From positions 37,732-101,731 of the forward strand of contig CAWJHV010000002.1 of the NCBI GenBank assembly GCA_963842795.1: 64,000 nt of DNA, read 5' to 3'. Each line of letters begins with the position of its first letter. Positions within the stretch are counted from its first letter, which is position 1. Positions 62,106 to 64,000 of this stretch are shown piece after piece. Under the pieces are notes generated by a model. The model had not been told where the DNA came from. It was given only the letters and a program-made list of their open reading frames with translations, and ran no database searches. The DNA is from WHSW01 sp963842795. GTDB taxonomy: Bacteria; Actinomycetota; Thermoleophilia; Solirubrobacterales; 70-9. A program made the translations under genes and the position numbers.

Positions 62106-63203
62106 TCAGGAGCGGCCGATCACCCGATCGAGCTGGCGAAGACGAAGCGACTCCGGCACCCGCGCGGCGAGCAGGTCGCGGAGCCGGCGGCGGATGCCCG
62201 AGCCCGCGAGGACGACCGAGGCGGCCCGGCGCGAGCCGCGTACGAGCGTCGCGGTGCGCTCGAGCCGCGCCTTCTCGTACGCCGTCAGCGCCACGTAGGT
62301 GCTGGTCGAGCCGGCGACCGCTTCCCCGAGCGCGACCGCGTCCTCGAGCGCCGAGCAGGCGCCCTGGCCGAGGAACGGCAGCATCGGGTGCGCCGCGTCG
62401 CCGAGCAGGGTCGTGGCGCCGTCGGTCCAGCGCTTGGCGGGCGGCCTGTCGAAGAGCCGGTGGCAGAGGATCTCGTCGCGCGGGGTGGCGTGGACGATCT
62501 GCGGCAGGGGCGGCGCGTACTCGTAGAGGCTGTTCTGGAGCAGGGCGCCGTCGGTGCGGCCGCGAAGCGCCACGTACCAGTAGACGAGCCCGCCGCTGAG
62601 CGGCAGCAGCCCCGCCACGGTGCCACTCCCCCACCACTCCCCGGCCGGAACGTCGCCGTTCCAGGCCGCGATCCCGCGGAAGGCGACGATGCGCGAGTCG
62701 ACGGGCTCACCGTCGCGGAGCAAGCGCTCGCGGACGAGCGACCCGAGGCCGTCGGCGCCGACGATCAGGTCGGCGCGCGCTCCGTCGCCGTCGGCGAGCG
62801 TGATCCGGCCCTCGTCGACGTCGATCACCCGCGCCCGGAGTCGCAGGTGCTCCTCGCCGAGACCGCGAAGGAGCGCCGCGTGCAGGTCGCGGCGGTTGAC
62901 GCCGACCAGCGGCGCGTCATAACGCTCGGCGATCAGGTCGGGGTCGAACTCCGCCAGCACCGATCCGTCGGCCCGGCGGAGAGCGCCGCCCGCGCGCGGC
63001 ACCCCGTCGCCGTCGGCGACCTCGCCGAGCCCGAGCGAGCGCAGCGCGCGCACACCGTTGGGCCAGATCGAGAGACCGGCGCCGAGCGGTCGAACCCGGT
63101 CGTTGCGCTCGAATACGGTCACCTCGCAACCCGCCTGGCGCAGCGCGATCCCGGCGGCGAGGCCACCGATCCCGGCGCCGATGACGGCCGCGGTACGGGT
63201 CAC
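62106..63203 (-). CDS. FAD-dependent monooxygenase (PHBH/UbiH-like)
   Basis: 365 residues: AAVIGAGIGGLAAGIALRQAGCEVTVFER binds FAD, DLIVGADGLGSLVRERLL is the DG motif, and LLGDAAHPMLPFLGQGACSALEDAVALGEA is the GD motif of aromatic hydroxylases. The enzyme hydroxylates an aromatic or related compound with NAD(P)H and O2; the substrate is unknown. It follows the GNAT gene by 22 bases. Confidence 0.93.
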   Translation of the reverse strand: MTRTAAVIGAGIGGLAAGIALRQAGCEVTVFERNDRVRPLGAGLSIWPNGVRALRSLGLGEVADGDGVPRAGGALRRADGSVLAEFDPDLIAERYDAPLVGVNRRDLHAALLRGLGEEHLRLRARVIDVDEGRITLADGDGARADLIVGADGLGSLVRERLLRDGEPVDSRIVAFRGIAAWNGDVPAGEWWGSGTVAGLLPLSGGLVYWYVALRGRTDGALLQNSLYEYAPPLPQIVHATPRDEILCHRLFDRPPAKRWTDGATTLLGDAAHPMLPFLGQGACSALEDAVALGEAVAGSTSTYVALTAYEKARLERTATLVRGSRRAASVVLAGSGIRRRLRDLLAARVPESLRLRQLDRVIGRS

Positions 63204-63225
63204 GCTCGCGAACCTACAGGCCGCG

Positions 63226-63771
63226 CTACCCGCGAGCGACGGGTCGCCAGAGCTCCTTGCGGATCGCCCAGCGCTCGTGGTCGCGCCACCGGCCGCCGAC
63301 CTTGACGTAGCGCTCGGAGAACCCCTCGCGGACGAACCCGAGCGAGCGCACGAGCGCCTTCGAGGCTGTGTTCGCCGGCTGAACGTTGGCCTCGACCCGG
63401 TGCAGGCGCAGGCGTCCGAAGGCCTGCCCGAGCACCAGGCCCACCCCGGCGCGCATGTAGCCGCGGCCGGCGTAGCCCTCGATCGCGCCGAAGCCGATGT
63501 AGGCGCTCTGCAGCGGGTCGCGGACGATCTGGCTCAGGTTGCACATCCCGACCAGCGCGTCGTCGGAGTCGCGCAGGATCAGAAAGCCCTCGAACTCCTC
63601 GGTCGCCTGGCGCTCGAGCCAGCGGTCGTAGCCGGCGTCGGTGAGCGGCGCGTAGACCCACGGGCGGTGAAGCCTGCGGCTGCGGCGCAGCGCCTCGAGC
63701 ACCTGGCCGCGCCGGCCCTCGGTCGGCGCGGCCAGGTGGAGCTCGGGCTCGCGGCTCGTGCCCGCGTTCAT
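63226..63771 (-). CDS. GNAT acetyltransferase (RimJ/RimL-like)
   Basis: 181 residues. The fold is visible as FLILRDSDDALVGMCNLSQIV, YIGFGAIEGYAGRGYMRAGVGLVLGQAFGRLRLHRVEANVQPANTASKALVRSLGFVREGFSERYV, with the acetyl-CoA pyrophosphate loop at GYAGRGYMRAG. It acetylates an amine, possibly an N-terminal or ribosomal protein amine. It is likely cotranscribed with the FAD monooxygenase. It is distinct in sequence from the broken GNAT at 36011. Confidence 0.92.
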   Translation of the reverse strand: MNAGTSREPELHLAAPTEGRRGQVLEALRRSRRLHRPWVYAPLTDAGYDRWLERQATEEFEGFLILRDSDDALVGMCNLSQIVRDPLQSAYIGFGAIEGYAGRGYMRAGVGLVLGQAFGRLRLHRVEANVQPANTASKALVRSLGFVREGFSERYVKVGGRWRDHERWAIRKELWRPVARG

Positions 63772-63887
63772 CTTGACTCCCTTCTCGACTTGCCTGCGCC
63801 GAGTCGCGTCGGGAGGCCGAGCCTGCCAGACCCGCGGCGGTTTCGCTCTCGGCGGCCGGGGTAGGAAACGAATGCCCGCTCAGGCCC

Positions 63888-64000
63888 ATGCCAGTACCTG
63901 ATCCTCCAGCACTCGTTTTCGGGGCCGACATCACCGGTCTCGCGGTGGTGCGCGCGCTCGGGCGCAACGGCGTTCCCGTCTACGTCGCCGGCGAGCGCAC
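63888..64000 (+). CDS. Start of an ATP-grasp-like protein (3' cut by window)
   Basis: The open frame from ATG 63888 runs to the window end: MPVPDPPALVFGADITGLAVVRALGRNGVPVYVAGERT. The LVFGADITGLAVVRALGRNGVPVYV pattern is the N-terminal domain of ATP-grasp carboxylate-amine ligase-like proteins. With only 37 residues the call is tentative. Confidence 0.5.
   Translation, partial: MPVPDPPALVFGADITGLAVVRALGRNGVPVYVAGER

Overview
The window is very GC-rich and densely coded on both strands, with many four-base ATGA/GTGA overlaps. Its content (an ECF41-type sigma factor, a DUF2630 domain, an encapsulin with ferritin-like cargo, F420/PPOX-like proteins, leaderless-looking promoters) points to a soil or environmental actinobacterium. 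Thermoleophilia/Solirubrobacterales is my best guess, by inference only. No rRNA, tRNA, CRISPR array, insertion sequence or prophage was seen. No stretch over 300 bases lacks a gene. The first gene (aldehyde dehydrogenase) and the last gene (start of an ATP-grasp-like protein) are cut by the window ends.

Layout. 1-8.6 kb: aldehyde dehydrogenase end; a multicopper oxidase with built-in heavy-metal-binding repeats, joined in frame to an HD hydrolase; a VOC protein; an ArsR/SRPBCC pair; two RibD/DHFR-fold reductases; a cyclic-nucleotide-binding flavoprotein. 8.7-20.4 kb: stress and detoxification genes, namely MsrA, a fatty acid desaturase, a MarR-DoxX-SnoaL run, a PPOX protein with a short coupled leader ORF, a UvrA2-like ABC protein, a Na+/H+ antiporter, an exported alpha/beta hydrolase, a SnoaL protein and a small HTH regulator. 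20.4-33 kb: large exported or membrane proteins of little-known role (a 964-residue secreted protein, a lipoprotein, a YVTN propeller, a membrane metallophosphoesterase, an M19 dipeptidase, a patatin/DUF3376 protein) and a cold-shock gene flanked by hairpins.

33-42.6 kb: a transglutaminase-like protein that lacks the usual His; an epimerase plus ECF41 sigma factor preceded by a full ECF41 promoter (TGTCACA-N16-CGTC); a GNAT pseudogene carrying a small inversion; a sulfite-oxidase-like enzyme; a 1024-residue fusion of an N-acetylmuramoyl-L-alanine amidase with three glycosyltransferase-2 domains; a NodB deacetylase antisense to its 3' end; a Tat-type exported protein; a sulfotransferase. 42.6-47.7 kb: six genes in a row on the minus strand: SpoT-like HD hydrolase, CYTH, CHAD, cNMP-binding flavoprotein, encapsulated ferritin, encapsulin shell. 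This is a recognisable encapsulin iron-storage compartment with an unusual upstream neighbourhood.

47.7-64 kb: a secreted repeat protein, a flavin amine oxidase, and a tightly packed minus-strand run of a C11 clostripain-like protease, a CHAT caspase-like protease, an M6 metalloprotease, a 99-residue protein and a metallo-beta-lactamase-fold hydrolase. This three-protease operon is the best candidate here for an undescribed system. After it come an amidase, an AceE-like E1 enzyme, two exported cell-envelope proteins, an FAD monooxygenase and a GNAT acetyltransferase.
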